Origin: Candidatus Firestoneibacteriota bacterium | Lineage (GTDB): Bacteria > Oederibacteriota > D2-FULL-39-29 | NCBI GenBank assembly: GCA_903928075.1 | Contig: CAIYPD010000096.1 | Span: 1 to 64,000 of the forward strand | Reading direction: 5' to 3' | DNA: 64,000 bases | Shown here: positions 39,355-48,363 of the stretch, piece by piece | Position numbering within the stretch: position 1 is the stretch's first letter | Layout: each line of letters begins with the position of its first letter | Translations under genes and position numbers: made by a program | Notes under the pieces: model-generated | Database searches by the model: none | What the model was told of the DNA's origin: nothing | What the model saw: the letters and a program-made list of their open reading frames with translations, nothing else

Positions 39355-40395
39355 TTACGCCAGCCTTTTCCTGATCAACTCCGCCCGCTTTATATCCCGC
39401 TCCGCGTCATTCATCTCCATAGAGAAAAGTTTTTGAATATGTCCCGGCTGCGAAATCATCAAAAGCTCGTTTACTTTTTTGGGATCGGTTTTAATCAAAC
39501 CACTTTCAACGCCCAGACGCAAAGAGGAAAGCAGGGAAACTGCTTCTTCAAAATTTATGGAGCGGACATTTTTTAAGATGCCGTAAGCCCGCCAGATATT
39601 ATCCTCAACTTTCGCCCGGGAATTTTTAAAAAGCGCTTCCCTCGCCTTTTTCTCATAGTCCACAAGCTGGAGCGCCACCTTGTTCACTTCGCTGATTATC
39701 ACCTTTTCTGTGCGCCCCAGAGAAACCTGGTTGCTTATCTGGAAAAACGGAGTTTTAATATCCAGGCCCTCTCCGTAAAAACCGCGCGTTACCAGGCCCA
39801 GCTGGGAAATATTATTCAAGATTTTTCCAATTTCCTTGCTAATCACCAGTCCCGGCAGATGCACCATAACCGAAGCCCGGATACCCGTGCCGGTATTTGT
39901 CGGGCAGGCGGTGAGATAACCCACATCAATATCAAAAGCATAAGTTATTTTCTTTTCCAGATCGGTATCAAGTTTATCCAGGGTTTTATAGACTTCTTCC
40001 AGCCTGAGTCCGGAAAGAATCATTTGCAGCCGGAGATGATCCTCTTCATTTATCATAATAGAAGTTTGCTCGTCTTTGGAAAAGATAACCGCGCGTTTGC
40101 GGTCATTTATCACATGGTCATAGCTCATTATATGGCGTTCCAGGAGAACTATGCGGTCCAGTTCCGGCAGGGCCGGCAAATCAATGACTTTGGAACCTTT
40201 AAATATTTTATTTTTATTTACGGCGTTTTTAATCACACCTACGAGTTCTTCCGCGTCTTTTTCGTTCATGTTATGCGGAAAGGGAAAACCGTTTACATTC
40301 CGGGCCAGCCGGACACGCGAGGATACGACTATTTCGGAATCCGGTCCGGGTTCAGAGAGCCACTTACTGGTTGATTTTGCGAGTTCTTCAAACAT
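39355..40395 (-). CDS. mcsB: Protein arginine kinase McsB
   Basis: IVVSSRVRLARNVNGFPFP, NEEDHLRLQ, YLTACPTNTGTGIRASVMVHLP; TGATG overlap with mcsA. Confidence 0.97.
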   Translation of the reverse strand: MFEELAKSTSKWLSEPGPDSEIVVSSRVRLARNVNGFPFPHNMNEKDAEELVGVIKNAVNKNKIFKGSKVIDLPALPELDRIVLLERHIMSYDHVINDRKRAVIFSKDEQTSIMINEEDHLRLQMILSGLRLEEVYKTLDKLDTDLEKKITYAFDIDVGYLTACPTNTGTGIRASVMVHLPGLVISKEIGKILNNISQLGLVTRGFYGEGLDIKTPFFQISNQVSLGRTEKVIISEVNKVALQLVDYEKKAREALFKNSRAKVEDNIWRAYGILKNVRSINFEEAVSLLSSLRLGVESGLIKTDPKKVNELLMISQPGHIQKLFSMEMNDAERDIKRAELIRKRLA

Positions 40396-40940
40396 CAGGT
40401 CAGCATATCCTTATAAATTTTCTTCTCCAGCCTCTTAAGCTGGTCGCGAAGTTTTGCGGCATCCTCGTAGCGTTCTTCACCTACCGCCAGGTCCAATTTT
40501 GCCCTCATTTTTGTAATCTCCGAAGGATCATAAACTTTTGTTACTTTCTTGTTAACCTTTTGTTTTACCGGTATCTTGGCCGGAACTTTTCCTGTATGCC
40601 TGTTCCCGCTATGGATCCGCTTTAGAATCGGAATCAGCGACTTTTTATAGGTGTAATAGCAGAGCGGACAGCCGAGAAAACCCGATTTGCGAAAATCCTC
40701 ACTCGTCCACCCGCACTGGCAGGTGACCTTTACCCCTTCGTCTTCCCCGGGTTCAGCCTTACCTTCCTCCATAAAACCGGAGAGAAGATTTCCGAAAAAC
40801 GACGGTTTGTCCATAGAAAATGAAATCATGCCCTTGGCTTGCGCGCACTTATCGCAAAGATTTATTTCAGAGCTCTGGCCGTTGACAATCTGCTGCAGAT
40901 GGACCGTGGCTTCATGCTCGTGACAATTATCGCATTGCAT
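40395..40940 (-). CDS. mcsA: McsA, activator of the McsB arginine kinase (UVR motif protein)
   Basis: CDNCHEHEATVHLQQIVNGQSSEINLCDKCA zinc fingers; LDLAVGEERYEDAAKLRDQLKRLEKK UVR motif. Confidence 0.95.
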   Translation of the reverse strand: MQCDNCHEHEATVHLQQIVNGQSSEINLCDKCAQAKGMISFSMDKPSFFGNLLSGFMEEGKAEPGEDEGVKVTCQCGWTSEDFRKSGFLGCPLCYYTYKKSLIPILKRIHSGNRHTGKVPAKIPVKQKVNKKVTKVYDPSEITKMRAKLDLAVGEERYEDAAKLRDQLKRLEKKIYKDMLT

Positions 40941-41054
40941 TTAGACTCCTTAAAAATTGATACTGTTCTTTTAGTGAATTTTTTTTAATCAGCAATTAGT
41001 CCACCTACGGTGAGATCTCGCCTTAAGGCGGAAAATTAGCAATTAGCAATCAAT

Positions 41055-42068
41055 TTACATTTCCCTTCCGATAACTTTAGCAATAGGCTTGAGTTCGTCC
41101 ATAAGTTGCTTGAATTTTTCCGGCAGTAAAGACTGGTCGCCGTCGGACATAGCGTCTTCCGGATTGTGATGCACTTCCAGCATAAGCCCGTCGCAACCCG
41201 AAGCAATCGCGGCCTTGGACATGGGAATCACCCATCTCCATTTGCCCGTGCCGTGGGAAGGATCCACAATTACCGGGAGGTGGCTTAAATGTTTACAGAC
41301 GGCTACCGCAGAAAGATCCAGAGTATTCCTGGTGGCATCTTCAAAAGTCCGGATACCTCTCTCGCAGAGCATTACTTTATAGTTACCGCGCGACATAATA
41401 TATTCGGCGGACATCAGCCATTCTTTTATGGTCGAGGAAAGGCCGCGTTTTAAAAGTACCGGCACCTTGCACTCGCCTATTTCTTTTAAGAGTTCAAAAT
41501 TCTGCATATTTCTTGCACCAACCTGGATAATATCCGTATATCTTGCAACCAGGTCCACGGTCCGGGTATCCATTACCTCGGTAATTATTGGCAGACCGGT
41601 CACATCCCTGGCTTCGGAAAGAAGTTTCAGTCCGTCCTCACCCATTCCCTGAAAAGCATAGGGGGAAGTCCGCGGTTTAAAAGCTCCGCCTCTGAGTATC
41701 GTAGCACCGGCCGCCTTTACTTTCTTTGCCACATCCAGGAGCATCTCACGGTTTTCCACGGTACAGGGTCCGGCCATAACTACAATTTTGTTGCCGCCTA
41801 TCTCCAGATCCCTTACTTTTATTACTGTCGGTTCTTTCTGGAATTCCTTGCTGACCAGTTTAAAGGGCTGCAGTACGGACATTACTTTCTCAACGCCCGG
41901 CATCGTCTCCAGAGGCAGTTCGGCCAGGATCCGGTCGTCGCCTATCACCATAATCAGGGTTCTTTCTATACCTTTTGAAATATGGGGTGTAAGCCCGGCT
42001 TTCTCGACTTTCTCTATTACATGATTTAACTCGTTATCCGGCGTACCGGGCTTAAGGACTATAATCAT
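41055..42068 (-). CDS. aroF: 3-deoxy-7-phosphoheptulonate synthase (DAHP synthase, type Ibeta with N-terminal FL domain)
   Basis: MIIVLKPGTPDNELNHVIEKVEKAG N-terminus; VMAGPCTVENREMLLDVAKKVKAAGATILRGGAFKPRTSPYAFQG; PVIVDPSHGTGKW. Confidence 0.96.
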   Translation of the reverse strand: MIIVLKPGTPDNELNHVIEKVEKAGLTPHISKGIERTLIMVIGDDRILAELPLETMPGVEKVMSVLQPFKLVSKEFQKEPTVIKVRDLEIGGNKIVVMAGPCTVENREMLLDVAKKVKAAGATILRGGAFKPRTSPYAFQGMGEDGLKLLSEARDVTGLPIITEVMDTRTVDLVARYTDIIQVGARNMQNFELLKEIGECKVPVLLKRGLSSTIKEWLMSAEYIMSRGNYKVMLCERGIRTFEDATRNTLDLSAVAVCKHLSHLPVIVDPSHGTGKWRWVIPMSKAAIASGCDGLMLEVHHNPEDAMSDGDQSLLPEKFKQLMDELKPIAKVIGREM

Positions 42069-42144
42069 ATTGACTCCCCTAATAAAGTTTTAAGTACAAA
42101 GTTAAAGAATTTAGTACTCTGATTATTGTTCTTACTTTGTACTT

Positions 42145-43230
42145 TTATTTCAGCACTTTTTTTAGCGCCGAGATAAATCGTCTGTTCTGCTGCATTGTGC
42201 CTATAGTTACTCTGATAGTCGTACCGGTGCCGATGCACCTTACTATTATCCCCTCTTTCATAAGTGCTTCCGTCACCGGGCGGGCCTCTATTTTAACATC
42301 AAAAAGAATAAAATTGGCTTCGGAAGCAACAAAAGAAATCCCCATAGCTTCAAACGCGTCCCCCAGCCATCTTTTTCCTTCGTTATTTACCTGTTTACTC
42401 TCTTCGACAAACTTATTATCTTTGAGGGCTGCTATGCCGGCCGCTTGCGCGAGTAAATTTACATTGAAAGGCTGTCTCGCTTTTTCCAGCAGGTCTATTA
42501 ATTCTTTTTTTGCAATACCGTAGCCCAGACGGATACCCGCCAGGCCATAAATTTTAGAGAAGGTCCGGAGAATAATAACATTTTTACCCTGTTTCACATA
42601 TTCGACAGATTCCGGATAATCCGCGCGGCCTACATATTCATAGTAAGCCTCATCCAGGATAACTATAACATCTTCCGGTATTTTACCCAGAAACTCATCA
42701 AGCTCCGTTTTTGTTATCATAGTCCCGGTAGGGTTGTTCGGATTGGTTATAAAAACTACCTTGGTCTTGGGTGTGATTTTTTCCGCCATAGCCGAAAGAT
42801 CATAAGCAAAATCTTTCATTTCAACTATAACCGGGGTCGCATCGGCAATGGTGGTCACCGCTTTATATTCGACAAAAGTAAGTTTGGGATCCCCCTGCAA
42901 TACCTCATCCTGCGGATTTAAAAATACCTGGGAAATCAAAAGCAAAAGCTCGTCAGAACCGTTTCCAAAAATAAGGGTTTCGGCCGGCATTTGCAGGTGT
43001 TCCGCCATTGCTTTCCTGAGTTCAAAGCAGCTGCCCTCGGGGTAAAAATAGATCTGCTCGGCGGCTTTTTTTACGGCAGCCACCGCCCGGGGGGAAGCTC
43101 CCAGCGGATTTTCATTGGAAGCCATCTTAATAATATCGGCTATCCCGTATTCTCTTTGAACTTCCGCCACCGGTTTGCCCGGGACATAAGGCGATAATTT
43201 ATCTATTGCATCTCTTTGCAGTTTCTTCAT
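42145..43230 (-). CDS. hisC: Histidinol-phosphate/aromatic aminotransferase
   Basis: KLSPYVPGKPVAEVQREYGI, KMASNENPLGASP, ITNPNNPTGTMI, RTFSKIYGLAGIRLGYG (PLP lysine). Confidence 0.94.
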   Translation of the reverse strand: MKKLQRDAIDKLSPYVPGKPVAEVQREYGIADIIKMASNENPLGASPRAVAAVKKAAEQIYFYPEGSCFELRKAMAEHLQMPAETLIFGNGSDELLLLISQVFLNPQDEVLQGDPKLTFVEYKAVTTIADATPVIVEMKDFAYDLSAMAEKITPKTKVVFITNPNNPTGTMITKTELDEFLGKIPEDVIVILDEAYYEYVGRADYPESVEYVKQGKNVIILRTFSKIYGLAGIRLGYGIAKKELIDLLEKARQPFNVNLLAQAAGIAALKDNKFVEESKQVNNEGKRWLGDAFEAMGISFVASEANFILFDVKIEARPVTEALMKEGIIVRCIGTGTTIRVTIGTMQQNRRFISALKKVLK

Positions 43231-43345
43231 TAACGAAACTCCTCTAACTTTTAAATAACGCTATATTTTACCATATTTCAAGTTTGTTTTCAAACATTCC
43301 CGTAAAGTCCATTGATTTGGCCGTCTGTTTCTGCTAAAATCAGAT

Positions 43346-43921
43346 ATGCAGACAATAAATGTACTCATAACAGGCGTGGGCGGTCAGGGAACAATTCTGG
43401 CCGGAAGAATTCTGGCGAAATGCGCTCTGGAATCGGGCTTTGATGTTAAATCCAATGAACTGCACGGTATGGCGCAGCGGGGCGGCTCGGTAACCTGCCA
43501 TGTCCGTTTCGGCGACAAAGTTTTTTCACCGATGATACCCTCAGGCGAAGCCGATTTCATGCTGGCAATGGAAGAGCTCGAAGCTCTCCGCTATCTTTCA
43601 CATATGAAAAAAGGAGCCTCTATAGTTATGAATAAAAGAAATATTATGCCTGCCGGCCTGGAAAATAAAACGGACGCTTATCCGCAGGAAATTCAGAAGA
43701 AAATAGAAGAACTGCGTTTTAAAATAAGCGCCCTGGATGCCCAAAAAATAGCCAGGGATTGCGGCTCCATCAAGATAGAAAACATCGTCCTTCTCGGAGT
43801 GCTTTCAAAACAACTCCCCATCAAAGAAGAAATCTGGAAAGAAGTTATCAAGACCGCCGTCCCGCCCAAAACAATAGAAATGAACCTGCAGGCCTTCGAA
43901 AAGGGGCGTTTGACGGCCTAA
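43346..43921 (+). CDS. iorB: Indolepyruvate:ferredoxin oxidoreductase beta subunit
   Basis: NVLITGVGGQGTILAGRILAKCALESGFDVKSNELHGMAQRGGSVTCHVRFGDKVFSPMI. Confidence 0.93.
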   Translation: MQTINVLITGVGGQGTILAGRILAKCALESGFDVKSNELHGMAQRGGSVTCHVRFGDKVFSPMIPSGEADFMLAMEELEALRYLSHMKKGASIVMNKRNIMPAGLENKTDAYPQEIQKKIEELRFKISALDAQKIARDCGSIKIENIVLLGVLSKQLPIKEEIWKEVIKTAVPPKTIEMNLQAFEKGRLTA

Positions 43922-43968
43922 TTTCAAAACATCAAAGCCTTTGATTTTCATGCGGTTTTCTTGAGTTT

Positions 43969-46575
43969 TTATCTGAACTCAGGCTTTCCGGAAAAACTAA
44001 TTTTCGAGATAATCGCTTCAATTATCCAGCGTTCTTTTTCCGAATCCGTTTTTTTAAGTTTTTCCTGCAAATACCCGTAAGCTGCCGCGCCTCTTTTCGC
44101 AAACCAGTGCTCCTCAGCCACGCGGTCTGCCGTATTCCCCTCCAGAAGTTTATTATAATGCGCCTCAATAATATCTTTTACATTGAAATTTGCTTCAAAA
44201 CCCAGGCGCACCGCATACTTATTCCCGTCCCCGCTCCGCTTAATTTCTATAAAATGCCTGCCACCATTTTCCAGAATAACGGCTATTTTGTTTTTTCCCG
44301 GCGCAACGCTCTGCCAGGCCTTCCCGTCTATCCTGTACAAATGCTCTTCATCAATAAAGACGGCAGAGTCGGAAAAATAAAATTGCAGTTCCTCGCCTTC
44401 AACCGGAGAATCTAAATTATCTTTTTTTCCTTTTAATACAGTTTCAACACCTTTGCATACTGCAGAGGAAAACAGAAGTTCTTCCGGAGCACCATCAAAA
44501 AATTCACGAATGTTTATTTTAAGCCAGGATTTCTTTGTATATACATCCTTTAACCGCAAAAAAACAGTTCCGTCAGAAGCTTCTAAAATATGATATTCAT
44601 CCCAACCGCTGCCGCCGGTAAACTTTCCCGCAATTTCCGCCCTATCTTCTTTTTGTACCCATATTTTTCTATTCTCTTTATTTATTCTGAGCGAGACGCT
44701 GTGCCCCAGCTCCCGCAGATACTCACTTTTCTCCGCGGCCTGCCTTCTCTTTAAAACCGCAGTTTCAATTTCCGAGCTGTAATACTTATCCGCTTTCTCC
44801 ATTTCCGGGCCCTTAAGAAAGTAGCTTTTCTGTTCATTATCCTCAGTCGCGCCATACAGGTTAACGGCAATCTTCCCGGAAGGGGTAACAAAAGGTTTTG
44901 TCAATTTTCTGTTTGTCTTAATGATAAAATCCGCAGAATCAATAATGCTCCACTTGGTACCGTCATAATAATTTATCTTATCTGTGGCATATCTTGTCAT
45001 ATAATATATCTCGCCCTTTGGAGTTACCACGGGATACTCAAAAGCTTCATCCAGTCCGGCGCAGGTGCTGTCATATTTTAAACTGACAGCCGGGTCTTTC
45101 GACAGCAATTCCGCAAACAAATCAGGCGCGTTTCCAAAGCGGGGTGCCCCGGTGCCAAAAACTGCAGCAGAAATATCCCTGCCTTTAGAAAGCTGTAATA
45201 TCCAGATTCTTTTTTTAGAATCAACGGCGAAACCCAAAATACGCCCCGGCTCGACCTCTGCAACCTTTAGAATCTTCCCATCTTTATAGCGCAGAAGGGC
45301 ATTGTCAGGGTCAACCCAGACCAGCCCCCCGTCCCCGTCTTCAAGCACCGGACTTTGAGTATAAACTTCCCCGGACAATTTATTTTTGGTTTTCTTCACC
45401 TCACTACCCAGAATCTGGCAGAAGCGGTATTCACTCCGGTCTTTTTTTGGCGCAACCAAAAAAATGCCGTCTTGCACCCGGGCAAATCCTCCGACATGGT
45501 CAATAAAAAGCCCGTCAGCCGCGCCGAAAAAATCGACCTTACCCTCTTTGTCGACTCTATAGAGGCCGCGCTTCATTGCTTCTATCCAGAGACTGCCGTC
45601 CTTCCCGGCATACATAAGTCTCGTTGAATTGTAGACGCTTGATCTGTCCCAGTCTATTCCTTCAAGGACTCTTACAAAACCGTCTTTTTCGACTCTGTAA
45701 AGATTATTGTTAAATTTTGTTCCTTTTTCGGATTTTCCCGCAACAAACCAGGTTCTGCCGCCGGCATCTTTCACGCTTGAGTGCAGTTTCCAGCTCGACG
45801 CCAATTCGGTAATTAAAGGTATATCATCAAACAGGACACAGCCCCCGAGTTCAAAAACCTTATAGGCCCCTATCTTAACTCCGGGTATTTCCAGACCTGC
45901 AAGGAACTTTCCGGGTTCAAACTCAAAAAAACCGTTCAACCTCCCGTTTTTCAAATCCGGAGCCTTGACACATATTTCCTTGCCGTCCTTAAAGCACTTA
46001 AGTCCGAGAAATGAAAGAAATGAAGGATGCGAGAAAATACTGTTGGTCCAGCACCAGACCCTGCCTGAAGTATCCTCATAAAAACTAAGAGGATTGAAAT
46101 TTCCGGCGGCTGCGGTTTTTTGATAATCCCCCGTCTTAAAAAAGAAGCCGTATTCTATCGCAGTCTTTTCTTTCTGCCCGTTCATAATAGTAATAATATT
46201 ATTCTCATAATCGGCAAGCCAGAGCCTGCCGGTCTTGTCTTCAAATAAAACATTGGGATTCAATTTGTTCCCGCACAAAAGCTCAAAATCTTTTTTCCCG
46301 GCCTTATAAAGCGAAATACCTGCATCCCCGGCTAAAAAGGCCAGCACGCCGTTTTTTTTGGTTGCCTGGATAGAGTAAATAGACTTACTGTTGAATATAG
46401 GGAGTTCCAGAAAACTTCCGCCGGAAAAAATGTAAAGCTTTTGACCGTCAGTAACCCAGATGCCGCCTTCCTCATTTGAGGTAAAACCCCTGCAATAAAG
46501 CTTGTCAACATCGATCTCCGGATGCGCAATGGAAACAAGGGATATGACAATAAAAAATATATGCAAGAACTTCAT
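43969..46575 (-). CDS. Secreted beta-propeller-like protein (reg_prop-type repeats)
   Basis: Signal peptide; repeated GGIWVTDGQKLYIF, GRLWLADYENNIITI, GSLWIEAMKRGLYRV strands; C-terminal helical module shared with 46598-47980. Confidence 0.7.
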   Translation of the reverse strand: MKFLHIFFIVISLVSIAHPEIDVDKLYCRGFTSNEEGGIWVTDGQKLYIFSGGSFLELPIFNSKSIYSIQATKKNGVLAFLAGDAGISLYKAGKKDFELLCGNKLNPNVLFEDKTGRLWLADYENNIITIMNGQKEKTAIEYGFFFKTGDYQKTAAAGNFNPLSFYEDTSGRVWCWTNSIFSHPSFLSFLGLKCFKDGKEICVKAPDLKNGRLNGFFEFEPGKFLAGLEIPGVKIGAYKVFELGGCVLFDDIPLITELASSWKLHSSVKDAGGRTWFVAGKSEKGTKFNNNLYRVEKDGFVRVLEGIDWDRSSVYNSTRLMYAGKDGSLWIEAMKRGLYRVDKEGKVDFFGAADGLFIDHVGGFARVQDGIFLVAPKKDRSEYRFCQILGSEVKKTKNKLSGEVYTQSPVLEDGDGGLVWVDPDNALLRYKDGKILKVAEVEPGRILGFAVDSKKRIWILQLSKGRDISAAVFGTGAPRFGNAPDLFAELLSKDPAVSLKYDSTCAGLDEAFEYPVVTPKGEIYYMTRYATDKINYYDGTKWSIIDSADFIIKTNRKLTKPFVTPSGKIAVNLYGATEDNEQKSYFLKGPEMEKADKYYSSEIETAVLKRRQAAEKSEYLRELGHSVSLRINKENRKIWVQKEDRAEIAGKFTGGSGWDEYHILEASDGTVFLRLKDVYTKKSWLKINIREFFDGAPEELLFSSAVCKGVETVLKGKKDNLDSPVEGEELQFYFSDSAVFIDEEHLYRIDGKAWQSVAPGKNKIAVILENGGRHFIEIKRSGDGNKYAVRLGFEANFNVKDIIEAHYNKLLEGNTADRVAEEHWFAKRGAAAYGYLQEKLKKTDSEKERWIIEAIISKISFSGKPEFR

Positions 46576-46597
46576 ATTATCTCCTCAAGCCGGCTAC

Positions 46598-47980
46598 TTA
46601 CTTAACCGTTGAAATCACGGCCTCTATCAGCCAGCGTTCTTCTGAATCCGCTTCTGAAAGTTTCTTCTTTAAGAATTTCAGGCCGGCTTGCCCGGAGGAA
46701 CGAAACTCACCCTGGGCCTTTGTTTTTAAAGCCGGGTTGCCGGAAAAAAGAGCCGCATACATTTTATTAAAATCAAGCGGCACCACCTCACCTCCGGCCG
46801 GGGACTCTTGAACTTTTTGTATAAAGCTGCTTTTTTCCAGGACACATTCCCTGCTGTCACCGAGAAATTTTGTGAAATTGTCCTTATAAAAAGTAACCTG
46901 CGCTTTTTGGGAAGCAACAGAAAGAACCAGATCCCCTTCTCTGTCGGTTTCAGCATCAAAGGACATATCATAGGAGCCGTTTTCGGAAATTTTACACAAA
47001 AAATCGTAGACCCTGTCTTCTTTATATACAGCCATATTGCCGTACCCGGGAGTCAATATCTTATACCCCTTAAAATCATATTGCAGTAACCGGAGTTCGC
47101 CGTCGCTGCTGGCGGGTTCATAAATATGTTTTGTAAGTTTTTTTTCGTTCTCTCGTCCTAAAGCCGGTTCGGCTTCAAAATATTTTTCCCCGTTAACTTC
47201 AAAACTGCCGTCTTTAAGAACCACAGGGTAATACTCTCTATTGTAAGTGTTGCTGCCTTTTACGAAGGCCTCAAAAACCTGTCTCCCTTTTTTATCCGAA
47301 AATGCTTTTCCTGAAAAGCAAAAGGCCGACGACCCTTTATCTTTGATGCTATACTCCTTCCATTCCCCGCCGTTAAAATACCGGACAGTGTTATAGCTCA
47401 GGCTTTTTGTATAAGACCGGTTTTTCGGAGCAGAGGAATTAACAAACAACGCCGCTTCACCGTTCTTTAAATCAATGAGTTTGACCCTGTTATTGCTCAA
47501 ATCCAGTTTAAAGGCAGGATCCTCTTTTTTTAAAGAGCTGTACTTTGAAGTTATAAGAAACACCTCTCCTTTTTTTGAGGCCGGATCAAATATGTACGCC
47601 GAAGGTAAAAGATCCGGGTTACCGCCGAAGATAAGCCAGATTCTGCTCTGGCTGTCCGCGCCCAGCGCCTGCACATAATAAGTTTTAAATTTTCTGCCGG
47701 CCAAAGTTTTTGGTTCAGACAAACTCATTTCCTCTGCAATTATTTTGCCATCCCAGGAAAAGAGCTCTGCGCCTTTCGCCTCCTCAAATATCCACCAAAT
47801 TTTCCCTGTTGTATCTTTTGTGATGCCAAAACTGCTCTCTGCGGTAAAATAATTTGGCTTGGCGTAGGAGAGGCAGGGAAAATAGGACAAAAACAGCAGG
47901 ATAAGAGCAACCGGTATATTTCTTATACATTTCACAGCTTCCATCCTTTTTCGCATTGTAATTAAATAATTATACAACAC
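46598..47980 (-). CDS. Secreted beta-propeller-like protein, partial paralog of 43969-46575
   Basis: GKIWWIFEEAKGAELFSWDG, SRIWLIFGG; C-terminal FLKKKLSEADSEERWLIEAVIS parallels YLQEKLKKTDSEKERWIIEAIIS. Confidence 0.68.
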   Translation of the reverse strand: MLYNYLITMRKRMEAVKCIRNIPVALILLFLSYFPCLSYAKPNYFTAESSFGITKDTTGKIWWIFEEAKGAELFSWDGKIIAEEMSLSEPKTLAGRKFKTYYVQALGADSQSRIWLIFGGNPDLLPSAYIFDPASKKGEVFLITSKYSSLKKEDPAFKLDLSNNRVKLIDLKNGEAALFVNSSAPKNRSYTKSLSYNTVRYFNGGEWKEYSIKDKGSSAFCFSGKAFSDKKGRQVFEAFVKGSNTYNREYYPVVLKDGSFEVNGEKYFEAEPALGRENEKKLTKHIYEPASSDGELRLLQYDFKGYKILTPGYGNMAVYKEDRVYDFLCKISENGSYDMSFDAETDREGDLVLSVASQKAQVTFYKDNFTKFLGDSRECVLEKSSFIQKVQESPAGGEVVPLDFNKMYAALFSGNPALKTKAQGEFRSSGQAGLKFLKKKLSEADSEERWLIEAVISTVK

Positions 47981-48162
47981 TGCCTCTTTATTTTAAACCT
48001 AATATTAGTCCGGATTATCCTCCGCTAATCCCTTTCCGGGCCTTTCGGATTGACTTAATCCCTGCATTTTGGTAGGATTTAATTGAATTTCTATGAAGAG
48101 TTCCTGGAAAACGCCCGGGCTTGGGGTTTAATGACTCTTCCTAATTGGAGGTGATTTAACAT

Positions 48163-48336
48163 ATGTTAGGACTTGAAGGGATGGGCGTCGCTTTGGCGTA
48201 TATTTTCACCATTTTAGCTACACTTCTTTGCATCGTTTACGGCTGGATCAACTGGAATAAAGGAGACGAGCACGAAACGAAAGAAATAAAAGAAGAACTA
48301 AAATGGGAGAAAAACGACTCCAAATTAGCCAAGTAA
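48163..48336 (+). CDS. 57-aa membrane microprotein, symporter small accessory protein-like; below ORF-track cutoff
   Basis: MLGLEGMGVALAYIFTILATLLCIVYGWINWNKGDEHETKEIKEELKWEKNDSKLAK; GGAGGTGATTT RBS; 27 nt upstream of the symporter ATG. Confidence 0.88.
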   Translation: MLGLEGMGVALAYIFTILATLLCIVYGWINWNKGDEHETKEIKEELKWEKNDSKLAK

Positions 48337-48363
48337 AAACAATTTATTTCCAGGGGGATATTT

